A DNA stretch of 64,000 bases, from positions 25,650,501-25,714,500 of the forward strand of contig NC_080577.1 in assembly GCF_029962835.1 (NCBI RefSeq), given 5' to 3'. How positions within the stretch are numbered: the first letter of the stretch is position 1; every line of letters starts with the position of its first letter. Origin of the DNA: Magnolia sinica. Taxonomy: Eukaryota; Streptophyta; Magnoliopsida; Magnoliales; Magnoliaceae. The notes beneath the pieces were generated by a model. The model worked only from the letters and a program-made list of their open reading frames with translations, did no database searches and was not told where the DNA came from. Below are positions 19,601 through 30,800 of the stretch, piece by piece. Position numbers and translations under genes: made by a program.

Positions 19601-22216
19601 CCATTAGTCACATGGTTAGGATCATCTGATCAAAGTTATTTTTTCATAAGAATGGGCAATAAAAGGTGGGCCCAAGATGATGGATATTCCATATCAATGA
19701 TTAGACCTTTTCTAGCATAATCAAAATGGACAATCCATTTCCCAACTACTGGTTGGATGATTGGTATCATCTGGAGTTGACTTTTGAGAGGGATTCTCAA
19801 TCAATGCTCTACGTGATCAAATGATTGGGCCTTTTCCAGTACGGTCCATGTGGTTCATCCATTTTCCTAGTCACACATCAGATGCTTAGGATATGAGAAA
19901 GTGTCGATAGATATTTGCTCCTAAAAGCGGAGCCTAACCTTAAGTACAGAATGATTAGTATACTTTGGATGAGTATGGATACGAGTACCGCATAAACAGC
20001 CGTGTAAATGCATGAATCAATGTGTATGCTAGTTCAGGCAGTGCTTGCATGTATCCGAAAGAACTGATATTATGATGATTGTTGATGAATAAAGCTTCTC
20101 CAGTGCATTAACAAATTTCTATATATAACATGGATTATTAGGATGGTCATATGTTGTAGATGGTTTTGGCTTCTACAGCATTTTGTTTGTTATATAATGT
20201 TGTATTGATATTCATGAACAGAAAAGAACTGCAAACATTTTGAAGGTGCAACACGCATATGTATAACTAGTTGTTGGTGTTAGAACTTAAAATTATTGTT
20301 TTACAAATGAAAAGGTATTTTTGGTTTTGCATGACTGGACTTAATGAAACTCATTTAGTACTACCCAAGGCAACTGCAATTTTATGCTATTGGAAGTTCT
20401 CTATTAACATTTAATGAATCTTTGTAAAGAGTGACCATTCTTCACCAGTGGGTAGTACACTGCATGGGTCACATTCACCATTCTTTGCCAGTGTCAAATA
20501 TCCCTGTAGGCATGGGATACCCATTTGTTCGCTGTATGGTGGGGCCACGGGGGTGGAAGTGATTGTTGGAGTAGGTGAGTATTTGCAGTTTGGAGGGTGG
20601 ACTGAAGAATAACTGGATAACTGCATTGGACTATCCCAGAGAGGCTCCAGCATGGTGCTTTAGTCCCATTTTACGGTGCATGTTGTGGTCTAATGGATAT
20701 GAGGCTCGCACCTTGTTTGACAGTATGGACTGGCTGATGAAGTTTCAGCTGCTGAATTTGGACCTCTATGTATTTCTTTACTATCCTTTGGCAGTTTCAG
20801 TTGGATGGTTAGGACCCTCTAATAAGAGCATACATTTGGCCATATGCAATCCAAATAGGGCTTACCTATCCAAAGGTCACAATAAAGGTGGGTCTGTCAC
20901 CTAACTGTAATGTGGTGTGTGAACTGTACTGGATCGTTCCTCAATGTTTAATTTGTAAATCCAAATAGGGCTTACCTATCCAAAGGTCCCAATAAAGGTG
21001 GGTCTGTCACTTAACTGTAATGTGGTGTGTGTGAACTGTACTGGATTGTTCCTCAATGTTTAATTTGTAAATGCCTCTACCATTCCAATTCTGCATCCAC
21101 CCCCCCAAAGGTTCTCCGCTGGCCATGATCCCCAGGGATAATAACTGACTGTAATAGAAATTGAGATTATTTGTGTTGGATTTATATGGTATAGGCCTTT
21201 AGCAGGTATCCATTAAAGGACACAAAAGGCTTTAACAGGTTTTATTTGACAATGCTACAGGCACACAGGTGTAGTGGTATATGGAAATGAGTACTTCTTT
21301 GGGGGAGGCATCCAGCATGCTCCTGCTGGAACTACACCCTATGGAACACCAGTGCGGGTGGTGGACTTGGGCACCACACATGTGCCCAAGGAGCTATTTG
21401 AGGAGTATTTGCAGGAGATAAGCCCACGATACACAGCTGAAACCTACAGCTTGCTAAGGCACAATTGCAACAATTTCAGCAATGAGGTTGCTCAGTTCTT
21501 GGTGGGAGCCACTATTCCAGATGACATCCTGAAGCTCCCTAATGAAGTGATGGACAGCCCAATGGGAGCTATGATATGTGAGTCCTCCATCGCCTTGTAA
21601 GATTGAACTTTGTTTTGTCGTTGGTGGAAGATTGGTTCCATCACTGTTATGCTTGCTTCATGGAAAAATGAATGTTGTGTGTTTAGCATCGTTAGCTTTA
21701 CAATCTTTCAACATTTTGTATGACTGGTGGTGGTGTGCAGTGCCCATGATCCAACAGCTAGAAATGACATTGAGACAAGGTGCCGTTCCTCAAGCCCCTC
21801 AGTTCAGGCCGTCTGCAACAACCCAGCCACCACAACGTAAGACTACTGTTTCAGCACCAAAAGCATCCGGCGGCTCTAATACATCAGCCAAAGACGCACC
21901 AAAGAACAACAATGATGGCAAGCCTGCGGATTCCAGCAGCCATGCCAGTGATACTGGAAATGCATCTGAAAAGAAGCTGCTGGACAGGAATGTGCCGCCT
22001 GCAGTCAAGCCTGCTGAAGTGCAAGAGAAAAAGGTGAATGGAGTTGCAGTAGACCCTCTGGGAGATGCCCGGAACAGGGTGCAAGAAGAGATATGCAAGG
22101 AATTTGCAGCGATAATGGCGACTGAGACACTGCATGCAAGCGAGGCAGCAGCACTTGCTACCAGGAGAGTGATGGAAAGACATGGGAGGACAAACGTTCC
22201 TGTGACACGGGGTTAG
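16682..22216 (+). CDS. DeSI-like protein (PPPDE thiol isopeptidase), 4 coding exons, 299 aa
   Basis: Coding exons are 16682-16690, 17225-17322, 21261-21577 and 21741-22216; all introns are GT..AG and the joined frame is 900 nt including the stop. PPPDE/DeSI proteins are cysteine isopeptidases, the animal DeSI-1 being a deSUMOylating enzyme; the plant substrates are less certain. The catalytic pair is visible: His37 in [17 protein letters not shown], created across the exon 2/3 junction, and Cys105 in [17 protein letters not shown]. The N-terminus ([18 protein letters not shown]) fits the family. After about residue 142 comes [18 protein letters not shown], then a low-complexity Ser/Pro/Lys linker and a helical Ala/Glu-rich tail. 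The start ATG leaves only three codons in exon 1, as plant homologues typically begin. The 3.9-kb intron before exon 3 holds LINE pieces and tandem repeats. Product assignment is strong; substrate is unknown. Confidence 0.93.
17404..17502 (+). pseudogene. LINE reverse-transcriptase C-terminal fragment
   Basis: In frame from 17404 the residues read ..[25 protein letters not shown].., a motif seen at the C-terminal side of plant non-LTR reverse-transcriptase open frames. Only about 33 codons remain, within the DeSI intron. Confidence 0.6.
17503..18176. other. Intron sequence, AT-rich, nothing assigned
   Basis: AT-rich DNA with short recurring words around 'cgctacacgctatatag' and 'tatcatgaaact' but no feature I can support. 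Confidence 0.4.
18177..18970 (+). pseudogene. 5'-truncated LINE with RNase H domain
   Basis: The frame from 18177 reads into an RNase H-like domain: [20 protein letters not shown], then [17 protein letters not shown], then [14 protein letters not shown], and after an in-frame stop near 18642 and a frame change, [10 protein letters not shown]. Plant L1-type LINEs carry such a C-terminal RNase H. The first two acidic residues are kept, but the third motif, normally ESDS, reads ESNS, and the stop breaks the domain. The 3' end is A-rich (18937-18970), as expected for target-primed insertion, and the 5' part is missing. Confidence 0.8.
19026..19053. repeat. (TG)14 microsatellite
   Basis: Uninterrupted TG dinucleotide run in the DeSI intron, shortly after the LINE tail. 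Confidence 0.95.
19180..19870. repeat. Degenerate tandem repeat, about 4-5 units of roughly 150-180 bp
   Basis: The word order 'ggttaggatcatctgat', 'gggcaata..gtgggtcc', 'tgatggatgatcgaaatca' and 'accaatatggacaatcc' recurs across the block with many substitutions. No coding potential. Confidence 0.65.
19871..20848. other. Intron sequence, nothing assigned
   Basis: I see no feature here. The open frames near 20411-20653 and 20575-20904 have no recognisable domain. Confidence 0.4.
20849..21070. repeat. 110-bp tandem duplication in the DeSI intron
   Basis: Units at 20849-20958 and 20959-21070 start 'atccaaatagggcttacc' and end 'atttgtaaa'. The second unit differs by a few substitutions and one extra TG pair. 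They lie about 190 bp before the exon 3 acceptor. Confidence 0.9.
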
Positions 22217-22650
22217 AGAAATAAGAGGTTTTACGAGAAAGAGACACCATTTTAGAAGCATTATGGTAGTTGAATTTCTCAACTGTGCAGATCGTACCAT
22301 TGATCATTACACCAAACCCTTTTTTTTTGTTGTTTGTCGGTTTAACCATGCCTGTTCTTTACTGGGGTTCTTTTACCATCTTGTGAAGTGACTGAATTTT
22401 CTCAAGGACTCGCAGCTGGAGTTTGTGCTCTCTCTCTCATTTATCAGTCTTTCTGGCTGGTGCTAGCTCTCATTCTCTGAAAACAGTGGGACCCAGTTTG
22501 GAGGGTTGATTCTATCATGGGTGTGTGTCCATTTGAACGTGTTTGTGTCCGCAGTATTTCCTGTGACAGTTGGGCTAGGGTTTTAAGTATCTATATGGTG
22601 TCTGCCCTCGGCAATATTATCCATTGTGTTAATGAAGCATCGCTGGAGCC
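22217..22650 (+). other. Likely 3' UTR of the DeSI gene
   Basis: Sequence after the stop remains unique and T-rich with TTTTTTTTTGTTG at 22320. I cannot fix the polyadenylation site; no perfect AATAAA is evident. Confidence 0.4.
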
Positions 22651-22979
22651 CTTCTCCACGTTGGGTGATCTTATCCAAACATGAAATCAATGGTACATGT
22701 GGTGGGTTGGATTACAAATCGATTGAGGATGGCTTATGATTAGCATTATAGCCCTCACTTGTCTTCATTTTATCCCATTGAATATTAACCGTTGGCTTCT
22801 CTACCATCTATTTTATCTTAATTATCAAGAGGATTGGAATGGGAAATAGATGTGAACTCTGAATCACAAGCCATCAATGGTAGGGTCCAGCATATGGATG
22901 GACCAAATCAGTCCATCCATGTACCTTGTATCTTGGAAGGCTTTTCCATGTTTAGAGAGATGGCATTGGATTGGATACT

Positions 22980-23395
22980 ACCTTGGGGCCCACCTTGATG
23001 TATGTATTCTCTATCCATGCCTTCCATTCATTTAGCAAGATCATTTTAGGGCATGAGCCCAAAAATGAAGTTCCAAATCTCAGGTGGACCATGCTATGAT
23101 AAACTGTGGTGATTGAATGCCCCACCATAAAAAACTTCCTAGGGCTGACCTTAATGTTTATTTGCCATCCAACCTGTTAATAAGGTTACATAAATCTGGA
23201 TAAAAGGAAAAAAAATATTAACTTGATCTAAAACTTTGTGGCCCATAATAAGTTTTTAATAGTCAATCACCACTGTTTGCTATGGTATGGTCAGCCTGTG
23301 ATTGGGATCTGCTTCATTTTTAAAATGATCTGGAAAAATGGATGGATGGCCAGGATATAGTATACTTACATCAATGTGGGCACCCCAGTAAGGAC
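22980..23395. mobile_element. Foldback MITE (GTGGGRCCCAC family)
   Basis: Left arm begins 'ttggggcccaccttgatgta', right arm ends 'cttacatcaatgtgggcacc', its inverse. Inner arm motifs 'caggtggaccat' and 'atggtatggtc' also pair. A central loop carries 'tttgccatccaacctg'. Confidence 0.75.
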
Positions 23396-23587
23396 TGCAC
23401 CCAATCCGCTCCCCAGAGAGAGAATGCTTCAGTCCCTGGGTCTTTAACCGTGCATCTTGGACGAATGTTTTTTATAAGATAAATGAGAAAGGGGAAGTGA
23501 GAACTGGAATTGTCTAATAATTACTTTCTTTTACAGGTTGCTGTTTGGATCATTTGTCTGTGGGGAGGTGAGAACGGATTAGGTGAC

Positions 23588-23880
23588 ACCGGGACGGTGC
23601 TGCCCTTACCATGGGGCCCACGTTGATGTATCTATTCTGTATCTATCCTCTCCATCCATTTTTCCATACCATTTTAGGGCATGATCCCAAAATTGAAGAA
23701 GGTCCAAATATCAGGTGGACCATACTCTAGGACACAGTATTGATTGAACGCCCTTCCATTGGGCGCACCTTAATACTTCCGCAGTGTTTATTTGCCATCC
23801 AATCCGTTCGTAAGGTCACGTATATCAGCTCGATCCAAATTAGATACATCAAGGTGGGCCCCAAAGTAAGGTCTGCATCG
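23588..23880. mobile_element. Foldback MITE, internally deleted copy
   Basis: Both outer ends are present ('tggggcccacgttgatgtat' at 23613 and 'acatcaaggtgggcccc' at 23847) but much of the right half is missing. Confidence 0.65.
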
Positions 23881-24285
23881 ATCTGGTGAGGCTCGGGTCT
23901 CACATAATCCGCTCCCAAGAGTCATCAGCCATGACCAAGATGCACGCACACGTGCCAATATGGCACCATGTTCAAGAGATCCCTAACCATCCATCATTGT
24001 CGAGAAATTTACAACTGTATGACCCATTTACATTTTTGGGCCCACTTCTTTTTACGTCGCGAGAATAATCCCCATACGTATGGACGACTTGCCCAAGGTT
24101 GAAAATGCCCCTGCTTTTTCATAAATGTGATTTGTGAAAGCTGGGGCTTCCTATGGCTACAGATTATAACCGTAGCCATAACCATGGCCCATGCTTTTTC
24201 GATATGTACTTTGATATGTATCGAAAGTCTTTCTATGTAATTGAAAAAGGTCCAAAACCGTATAGCGAATTTGCCTCAAAAATCC

Positions 24286-24950
24286 TGTAATTTTCGGCAT
24301 ATGAAAATCTACTTTTACCAACGAAAATTTTCGTCGGTAAATCCACACTTTTTGTAGGTAAAAGGTTTTATCGACGAATTTTTTCGTCGGTAAAAAACCG
24401 GAGGTAAAGTTTTTTATTGATGAAGGTAACACTTTTGCCGACGAATTGTTTCGTCGGTAAAAAATAAGTAAAAAACTTTTATCGACGAATTTTTTCGTAG
24501 GTAAAAATATTTACAAAGCTTTTACACCTAAGGACAAAACTTTTACCAACGATTTATTTCGTAGGTAAAAATATTTCACGATACAAAATATTTACAGAAC
24601 TTTTACCTACGATTGTTTTCGTCGGTACAAATATTTCAAACTTTTATGCCGAATTTTCCGTCGATAAAAAATAGGTAAAAAACTTTTACCGACGATTTAT
24701 TTCGTAGGTATACATATTTCACGATACAAAATATTTACAAAACTTTTACCTACGGTTTTTTTTCGTAGGTACAAATATTTCACGAAACTTTTATAAAACT
24801 TTTATCGACGAATTGTTTCGTCGATAAAAAATAAGTAAAAGATTGTTTTCGTAGGTAAAATATTTCATGCTTTTACCTATGAAACATTTGGTAGGGAAAA
24901 TTATTTACAAAACTTTTCCCTACGAAATGTTTCGTAGGCATGGATGGGCT
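24286..24950. repeat. Array of short inverted repeats TTTTACCGACGAA/TTCGTCGGTAAAA
   Basis: More than ten near-copies of a self-complementary unit (for example 'cgacgaattttttcgtcg' near 24373) separated by 'atatttcacgatacaaaata'. Such motifs resemble subterminal repeats of CACTA-type transposons, but no CACTA terminus or transposase was found here. Confidence 0.75.
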
Positions 24951-24984
24951 TTTTCTTAGGTAAAAGTCTCTCTTTTTCTCTTTT

Positions 24985-25191
24985 TTTTTTTTTTCAATAT
25001 TCTAGCTCAACTCGACTCAATCTTGGCTCGAACTCGGCTCGAATTGGCCCGAGCTACTAACTGAATCGAGACGAGTTGGCCAGTCAGGCTCGAGGACCGA
25101 GCTGAGCCGAGTTCGAGCTGAGGTCAACTAGTGGCAAAGCCAAGTCAAGCTAAGGCCAGCTCGAGTTGGTTCGACTCAATGTACACCCCTA
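24985..25191. mobile_element. hAT-like MITE, right end only
   Basis: A block of repeated 'ctcgagctcg/gagccgag' words ends TGTACACCCCTA at 25180-25191, the complement of the TAGGGGTGYACA end seen at 59697. The left end was not found. Confidence 0.55.
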
Positions 25192-25529
25192 TACTTGGTT
25201 GCTGGAAAAGATCGAGTAGTTGGGGAGCTAGACGAGGTTCCAGTGGGATATATTGAGCTTCATCATTAGTTAATAGATTTCAATTTCAGATTTGTGTACT
25301 TTTGATATTTGAGTTATATAAGTCTTACATGGGCATTGCATTTGGAATTTTTATTTTTATTTTTGTTATAATTGAAAAATTCTCATTCAATACATGGTTT
25401 ACTCTGCTAATAATTATTGCTAATTTTGATTGATGATAAGATTGTTTAAATTTAAACTTGAATTTTAAAGGTTAATGTTCAAATTTTTAGAAAATGGGTA
25501 GTATACTTGAGTTTCAAGAATCAGAGTGT

Positions 25530-26500
25530 TACAGAAGTCCTCTGACTTGTAAGATGTAAAGAATTCCTTGCAAAGAGTAGCATGATATGAAACACCAATG
25601 TCGATGACCCAATCTATATCTTGATAAGCGAGATTGAGACATACATGGTCACAACCCGAGAAGATAATAATATCACCGTCTGAGACAACTCCGGTTATGT
25701 CATTCTCTTATTGCTTTTCCTTCCCTTTTTCTTTTTCTTCTTATTTTTGGTCTTTCGAAACTCATTTTGGTAATGGCCTAGCTTACCACAATTATAACAA
25801 CTAATATCATGTCTTAACTTGGATTTGCCTCTTGACTTCTCATAATAGTAAGGCTTTCTACTTTTGCTTCTTCCCCTATTTTCTGTGACAAGTGCATTTG
25901 ACTGAGAAAAACCTAATAGATTACTTGTTACTTGGCTCATTGTGACAACTCGATCTAGAGCGGAATTACTAAGTAATACCACTAGTGTCTCCCAACTTTC
26001 TAGCAAAGAACTAAGAAGTAGCAAAACCTCTAACTCATCATCTAGCATCATCTTCATAAAAGCGAATTGATCGACAATACTTTGAATGTTGTTCAAATGC
26101 TATGCAATTGAGATTCCTCATCTATACTTTAAATTCATGAGCTTCCTAATCATAAAAAAACCATGTTACCTACGGTCTTTCTCTTATATAACCCTTCTTT
26201 TTTTTTTCTTTTTTTCTTTTTTCAAAGTGATTGGGCCGAAGTTTCTAACAACACATGATAAAAGACATTATCATCCAACCATTGTCAAATGAAACCAATG
26301 GTTTTCCGGTCTCATTTCTTCCACCCATCATTGGTCATATCTTTCGGTTTAGCCCTATCGTCTTCATCGGGTGTGTACAAGTCCTTGCAAACAATAAGTC
26401 TTCCATTTTGGTTTTCCAAATCATCCAATTGTTTTCATTCAAACCAACCATTTTGACTTGTGCTTACCTCCATGCTTCGCACACAAAATAATTGAAACAA
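25530..26500 (-). pseudogene. Ty1/copia gag-protease fragment, broken
   Basis: Reading the minus strand downward from 26490: gag residues NNWMIWKTKMEDLLF, then after frameshifts an open stretch 26096-25695 with the zinc-knuckle CYNCGKLGHYQNEF (last Cys replaced by Phe), a Lys-rich tail, and from about 25640 a protease-like WVIDIGVSYHAT in which the usual DTGAS reads DIGVS. Nothing beyond the protease remains. Multiple frameshifts make it non-functional. Confidence 0.8.
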
Positions 26501-26502
26501 AA

Positions 26503-26520
26503 CCCAAAGCTCTGATACAA
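26503..26520 (-). other. Primer-binding site of the copia fragment
   Basis: On the minus strand the sequence just inside the LTR reads TTGTATCAGAGCTTTGGG, one mismatch from the iMet-type TGGTATCAGAGC core. Confidence 0.75.
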
Positions 26521-26522
26521 CT

Positions 26523-26922
26523 TGTTGGGAAAACCACACACATTTCCCTTCTATGTGCAAATCAATGAGATTAACAACTTGGGATTGTAGAAACCCCAAA
26601 CACAACCCCTGGAGAAGGCAACCGAAGAAGCCGACGTTGTGGGTGGACCTTCACGAACCCATATGTGAATATTTCAGTAGTAAAAGGCTTTTATTCTCAT
26701 CTTCTACAAAACCCTTTCTCCCTTTTTCATTCTCATTTTTTCCTCTTAGAAAGAAAAATCCTTTTGTTGCCACCAAACTCTCTCTAGGAAAAAGCCATTT
26801 TTTTTTTGTTTTTCTTTGCTTGGCTAAAAGACCAAAATACCCCACTAGGGCCATGTGGAAAAAATGACTACTTAAGCCAACACATGTGGGTCCCACCTCC
26901 CCATGAGGAGGGACCCCCAACA
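26523..26922 (-). mobile_element. Copia 5' LTR, complete, 400 bp
   Basis: The + strand reads TGTTGGGAAAACC at one end and ACCCCCAACA at the other, the inverted TG..CA ends of a copia LTR, and a primer site lies immediately left. Only this LTR is present; the other end of the element was lost. Confidence 0.8.
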
Positions 26923-27714
26923 TCGGTCCCCACTAAAAACTTATTGGGAGCTGCATAAGTTTTGGATCAAGCTGGTATTTGTATTTGTTTACATTGGCTT
27001 CATTGGCTTGACATGGCTTAAACCAACAAACAAAATGCCACAAAGTGTTGACATACTCGTAAGGAAACCAATGAATAAACCTACTTGCAATTGGAAAAAA
27101 TTGAAACCAATGAATAAATTTACTCGCAAACGGAAAAGATAGTAGATGTTTATATGTAATTGACACATATCTTGTCAGGAAAACCAAGCACCCAAAGACA
27201 TATATACTGTCATTTAACCTATGACACATGACCAACAGGTGCAAGCCATGCTCTACTTGCAACGCGTAAAGGAAGCCTTGTGAAAATTAGCGTTATTGAT
27301 TTCTTACTTAACCAAGAGTTATACAACATAACTCTTGTCTCGAGAGAGTTGCATCCAAATAATATATATGACCTTTCCAAAGATTACAAAACTAGACTCA
27401 GGGAGCAGGAAGCCATCCAAATACATAAATATCGCCGCTTATAGCAGCGTAATGCCTAACTGACTCAAATCTAAATAGAAACATTTCTATTTCAGTTCAA
27501 GATCCTTTGAAAGTCTTTGATTCCTGGTGTAAAAGAGAGCTTACCGGAGAGCATGATCATGCAGCTGACAGTTGGCAGAAAAGACGAGCGGTCTACCACC
27601 ATTAAATACACACTCAAAGGGTTAGTAGCATTCAATTTGAAGCCGATCGCAATCGATATTAGCATGCCGCAAATTACACACACGCAACACTTGGACAGAT
27701 ACTAAACCAATAAG
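26923..27714. other. Intergenic, nothing assigned
   Basis: Contains a repeated 'aaaccaatgaataaa' word (about 27064 and 27103) and an open frame on the minus strand (27683-27492) followed by a good donor-like GTAAGC, but no downstream exon or known domain. Confidence 0.35.
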
Positions 27715-27820
27715 ACATTCCTCGCCATTTTTAGGCTCATGCCCTAAAATAATGTCAAACTAGACGGACGGCGTGGATAAAGAACGCATACATCAAGGTG
27801 GGTCCACGGTAAGGGCTACG
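27715..27820. mobile_element. Foldback MITE fragment (one arm)
   Basis: Only the right outer arm is seen, from 'ctcatgccctaaaata' to 'catcaaggtgggtcc'. Confidence 0.55.
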
Positions 27821-27939
27821 CTGTCTCGGGTGAGGTGCGGGCCCACACCTAATTCGCTAACGCCACCCTCACCGAATCGGACGCGGATTAGCTACTGACA
27901 GGTTGAGCAGCGTGTCTAGCTACTGAAGTGACGTTACCA

Positions 27940-28350
27940 AGTTCTGTGGGCCCTACCATAATGTATGTATCGTATCAATAGTAGGGCATGTTCCTAAGAA
28001 TGAGTCAAATCCAATGCTGTAGGACCCACCACAGAAAAGAGTGGGAGAGTAACGCCACCATTGAAACCTTCTTAAGGTCGATCGTGATGTTTGTTTGAGA
28101 TCCAACTGGTTCATGTGTTAACTCAGATATGAAAGAAGGTAAAACACAAATATCACCTTGGTTGAAAACTTTTGTAGCCATTAGAATTTTTTAATGGTGG
28201 TCATCACTCTCTCCCCTGTTTTGTGTGGTGTGGTCCACTTGAGCTTTTTATTTGACTCATTCTTTGGCTAAAGCTCCAAAATGAACTCTCAAAATGGATG
28301 GATGGTGTGGATACAAAACATACATAATGGTGGGGATCCATGGAGCTTGG
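27940..28350. mobile_element. Foldback MITE
   Basis: Left end 'tctgtgggccctaccataat', right end 'tacataatggtggggatcca', with central 'ttgtagccattagaat'. Same family as 22980-23395. Confidence 0.65.
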
Positions 28351-28509
28351 TGACGCCACTTCAGTGGCCTGTCTCACTGCTCAACCTGTCGGTAGCCAAT
28401 CCGGATTACCACCGAATCCGGTTCCCCCGATTACGCGGCGTTTGCAGGACCCCGAAGGAATCATACCCATCCATTATCGGATTAAGTGTTACTAGGTAAC
28501 CTTAGTCGA

Positions 28510-28985
28510 AGTTACCCTTAATGTAGGTCTCATTTTAATAATGTGTTGTATATCTACGCCATCCATCCGTTTTTCCAGACCATTTTCATGCAATTTCTTT
28601 TTTTAAAAAAAGAAGAGCAGATTCAAATCTCAGGTGGACCACACCACAGGAAATAGTTTTGATTGAACGGCCAATGTTAAAAACTTCCTAGGGTTCACAT
28701 TAAAGACTACTCTAATTTTTCTTTTCCATCCAACCCGTTGATAAAGGTCAATCAGACCCGAAGTTAGGAAAAATCTAAAGATCATCTTGATTTGAAACTT
28801 TTATTGCCCACAAAAATATTTTAATAATCGTTCATCACTATTTCAGTTAGTGTGGTCCACATGAGATTTGGATCTACTTAAGTTTTATAATAAAGCTCTA
28901 AAATAATAAGGGAAAGCATATAAACAGCGTAGATATACAAAATATTCATCAAGGTAGGCTCCACACGGTAAGAATAACACCTAAA
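28510..28985. mobile_element. Foldback MITE
   Basis: Contains 'caggtggaccacaccacagg' near 28632 and the inverse 'gtgtggtccacatgagattt' near 28850, with outer ends 'taatgtaggtctcatt' and 'catcaaggtaggctcc'. Confidence 0.65.
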
Positions 28986-29059
28986 CGGCTCCCTACCAAT
29001 TCCATAGACGAGGGCTGGGATCGCATATCTTGCAGCGTGGCAGTAGCCGCCTCTTTCTG

Positions 29060-29505
29060 TGGTGTGAAAACTCTGTGGCGGCCAGCATGATGTAAGTCTA
29101 TTTGTTTTTTTTTTTTTTAAAAGCTCATTTTGAATAATGAGAACAAATTTAAAATAAAATTAAAGTTAGAGTGGACCACACTGCAAGCAACAGTGGGAAT
29201 TGAATGCCTACCGTTGAAAACATGTTGGGGAAGAAGTTTTGGATCAAGCTGAGATTTGTCATCCCCCTTCATCCAGGGCCGTGTGACCTTATGAAGAGGT
29301 TGGATGATAAATACACATTACCATGGGCCGTAGGTTATTTTCAACAGCGGACATCATTATCCCATTATTTTTTGTAGTGTGGCCCACTTGAGCTTTAAAT
29401 ATGCTTTAACTTTGAGATAATGCCCCAAAATGAGCTCAGAAGGCAGATGGACGGTGTGGATAAACAAATACATTACAGTGGGCCCCACATAGCCTTCACA
29501 CCACA
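29060..29505. mobile_element. Foldback MITE
   Basis: Inner arms 'gagtggaccacactgcaa' (29170) and 'gtagtgtggcccacttgagc' (29374) pair; outer right end 'acattacagtgggccccaca'. A T-rich run at 29105-29118 interrupts the left arm. Confidence 0.65.
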
Positions 29506-30465
29506 GTGAAGGGCGGTCAGCGCCTCACTACACAGTCGCGTCCGTGGGCAGGTGTGCGAATGCTACACGAGTCGCATTTGGCACTTTGGCTGAGCCGTGC
29601 TGCCGGATCCTACTCTTCCCACACGTGCCAACATAGAAGCCATGCGTGCGTTCATCAGGTGGGGTTCACCGTACCACATCCACTGGTCCGTAAATCAGGA
29701 CCGTCCACTCGTCATCAAGCGCGACCTAACGAGTATTAATTCCAGATGCTTCATCATCAAGCGCCAAATAGAAACGCATGATACTGCCAACATGGTACAT
29801 GCGTATGGAACGGAACACTGACTATGTTCCGCTGCAATGAAAGTGTCTGATAACAAAAATAAGGTCGATACAATTGTCATGAGGGCCGCACATACATGAA
29901 GGAACTAGCCAACGGTCCACAATCAAAGTTTATATGTCGCTCATACAATAGTCGATGTAATCCATTTTTGTGGGAAACTTGATTGAATAAATAGAAAATT
30001 ATGATGAACGTTCCAGATCTCACATATACATACAAGTTTGGCACGTGTAGTGAGTTTTTCTTTGGCGCTTGAAGATGTTGCGTCTGTAATTTGCATACAT
30101 TTCGTTTCAGTAGATGCCCTCGTTAATAATCTGCTTCTGTCCGGATTTGATACTCGTCCGGAGAATACGACAATCCTCGTGCCTTGAGTTTGTGTATGTA
30201 GAGCCCATCATACGTCAATCGAGACCGTTAATCTGATGGCCGGAACGTGAATGGTTTATCTAAAAGCAGGCGGTTAGTGATACATACAGCAGCAGATTTT
30301 CAATCATCAGAAACGCCAACCATTAGATGGATAAGATCTTTCAAGGGGGGACCTATCAGATCAACGGTCTGTATTACCATGCCAAGAGATCAACCCGTTC
30401 TGGTTCACTGCACTAGACATCCACGGTCGAGGATCGTATAAGTGTGATGTCATCCGGAAACCGGT
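29506..30465. other. Intergenic, nothing assigned
   Basis: Somewhat GC-richer than its surroundings. Open frames overlap on both strands without recognisable domains. Confidence 0.4.
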
Positions 30466-30624
30466 GGCTGGTGTACCACACACCACCGACCTGTCTGGTG
30501 TGGGTACGTGTCGTGCAAAGACGAGCGACGGCGCTGAAGCTGGAAGCGGATTGGCTGGTGTACCACACACCACCAGCCTAGCTGATGTGGGTACGTGTCG
30601 TGCAAAGACTAGCGCTGAAGCTCC
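30466..30624. repeat. 87-bp tandem duplication
   Basis: Units start at 30466 and 30553 with 'ggctggtgtaccacacacca' and share 'gtgggtacgtgtcgtgcaaa'. Each unit begins with a short inverted repeat (ggtgt..acacc). Unit 2 is shorter at its end. Confidence 0.85.
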
Positions 30625-30659
30625 TCGAGCTCCGAGTTGTACGCACGGTTCAAAGGATA

Positions 30660-30800
30660 TCAAAGTTACAGTGGTCCACTTGATTATTGGATATATCTTA
30701 ATTTTCGTTTCAAGCCTTTAGACGATCTCGCCAAATGAACGGACGGTTTGGATATAATACACATATCATGATGTGACCCACAGAGCTTGGTGACGTCAAC
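30660..30800. mobile_element. Foldback MITE fragment (right arm)
   Basis: From 'cagtggtccacttgat' to 'catatcatgatgtgaccca', matching the right half of the family. The left half is absent. Confidence 0.5.

Noticed and set aside
20411..20904. Open frames in the DeSI intron
   Set aside because: Partly overlap the 110-bp tandem duplication and show no recognisable protein motif.
24286..24950. CRISPR-like array
   Set aside because: Units are self-complementary and diverged, spacers are themselves repeated, and this is plant nuclear DNA; it is a transposon-type inverted-repeat array.
27492..27683. Minus-strand open frame followed by a GTAAGC donor, possible first exon
   Set aside because: No downstream exon, promoter or known domain could be found; the neighbouring DNA is transposon remnant.
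29506..30721. Possible gene in the GC-richer intergenic block
   Set aside because: Open frames are short, on both strands, and the 30464-30721 one simply spans a tandem duplication.
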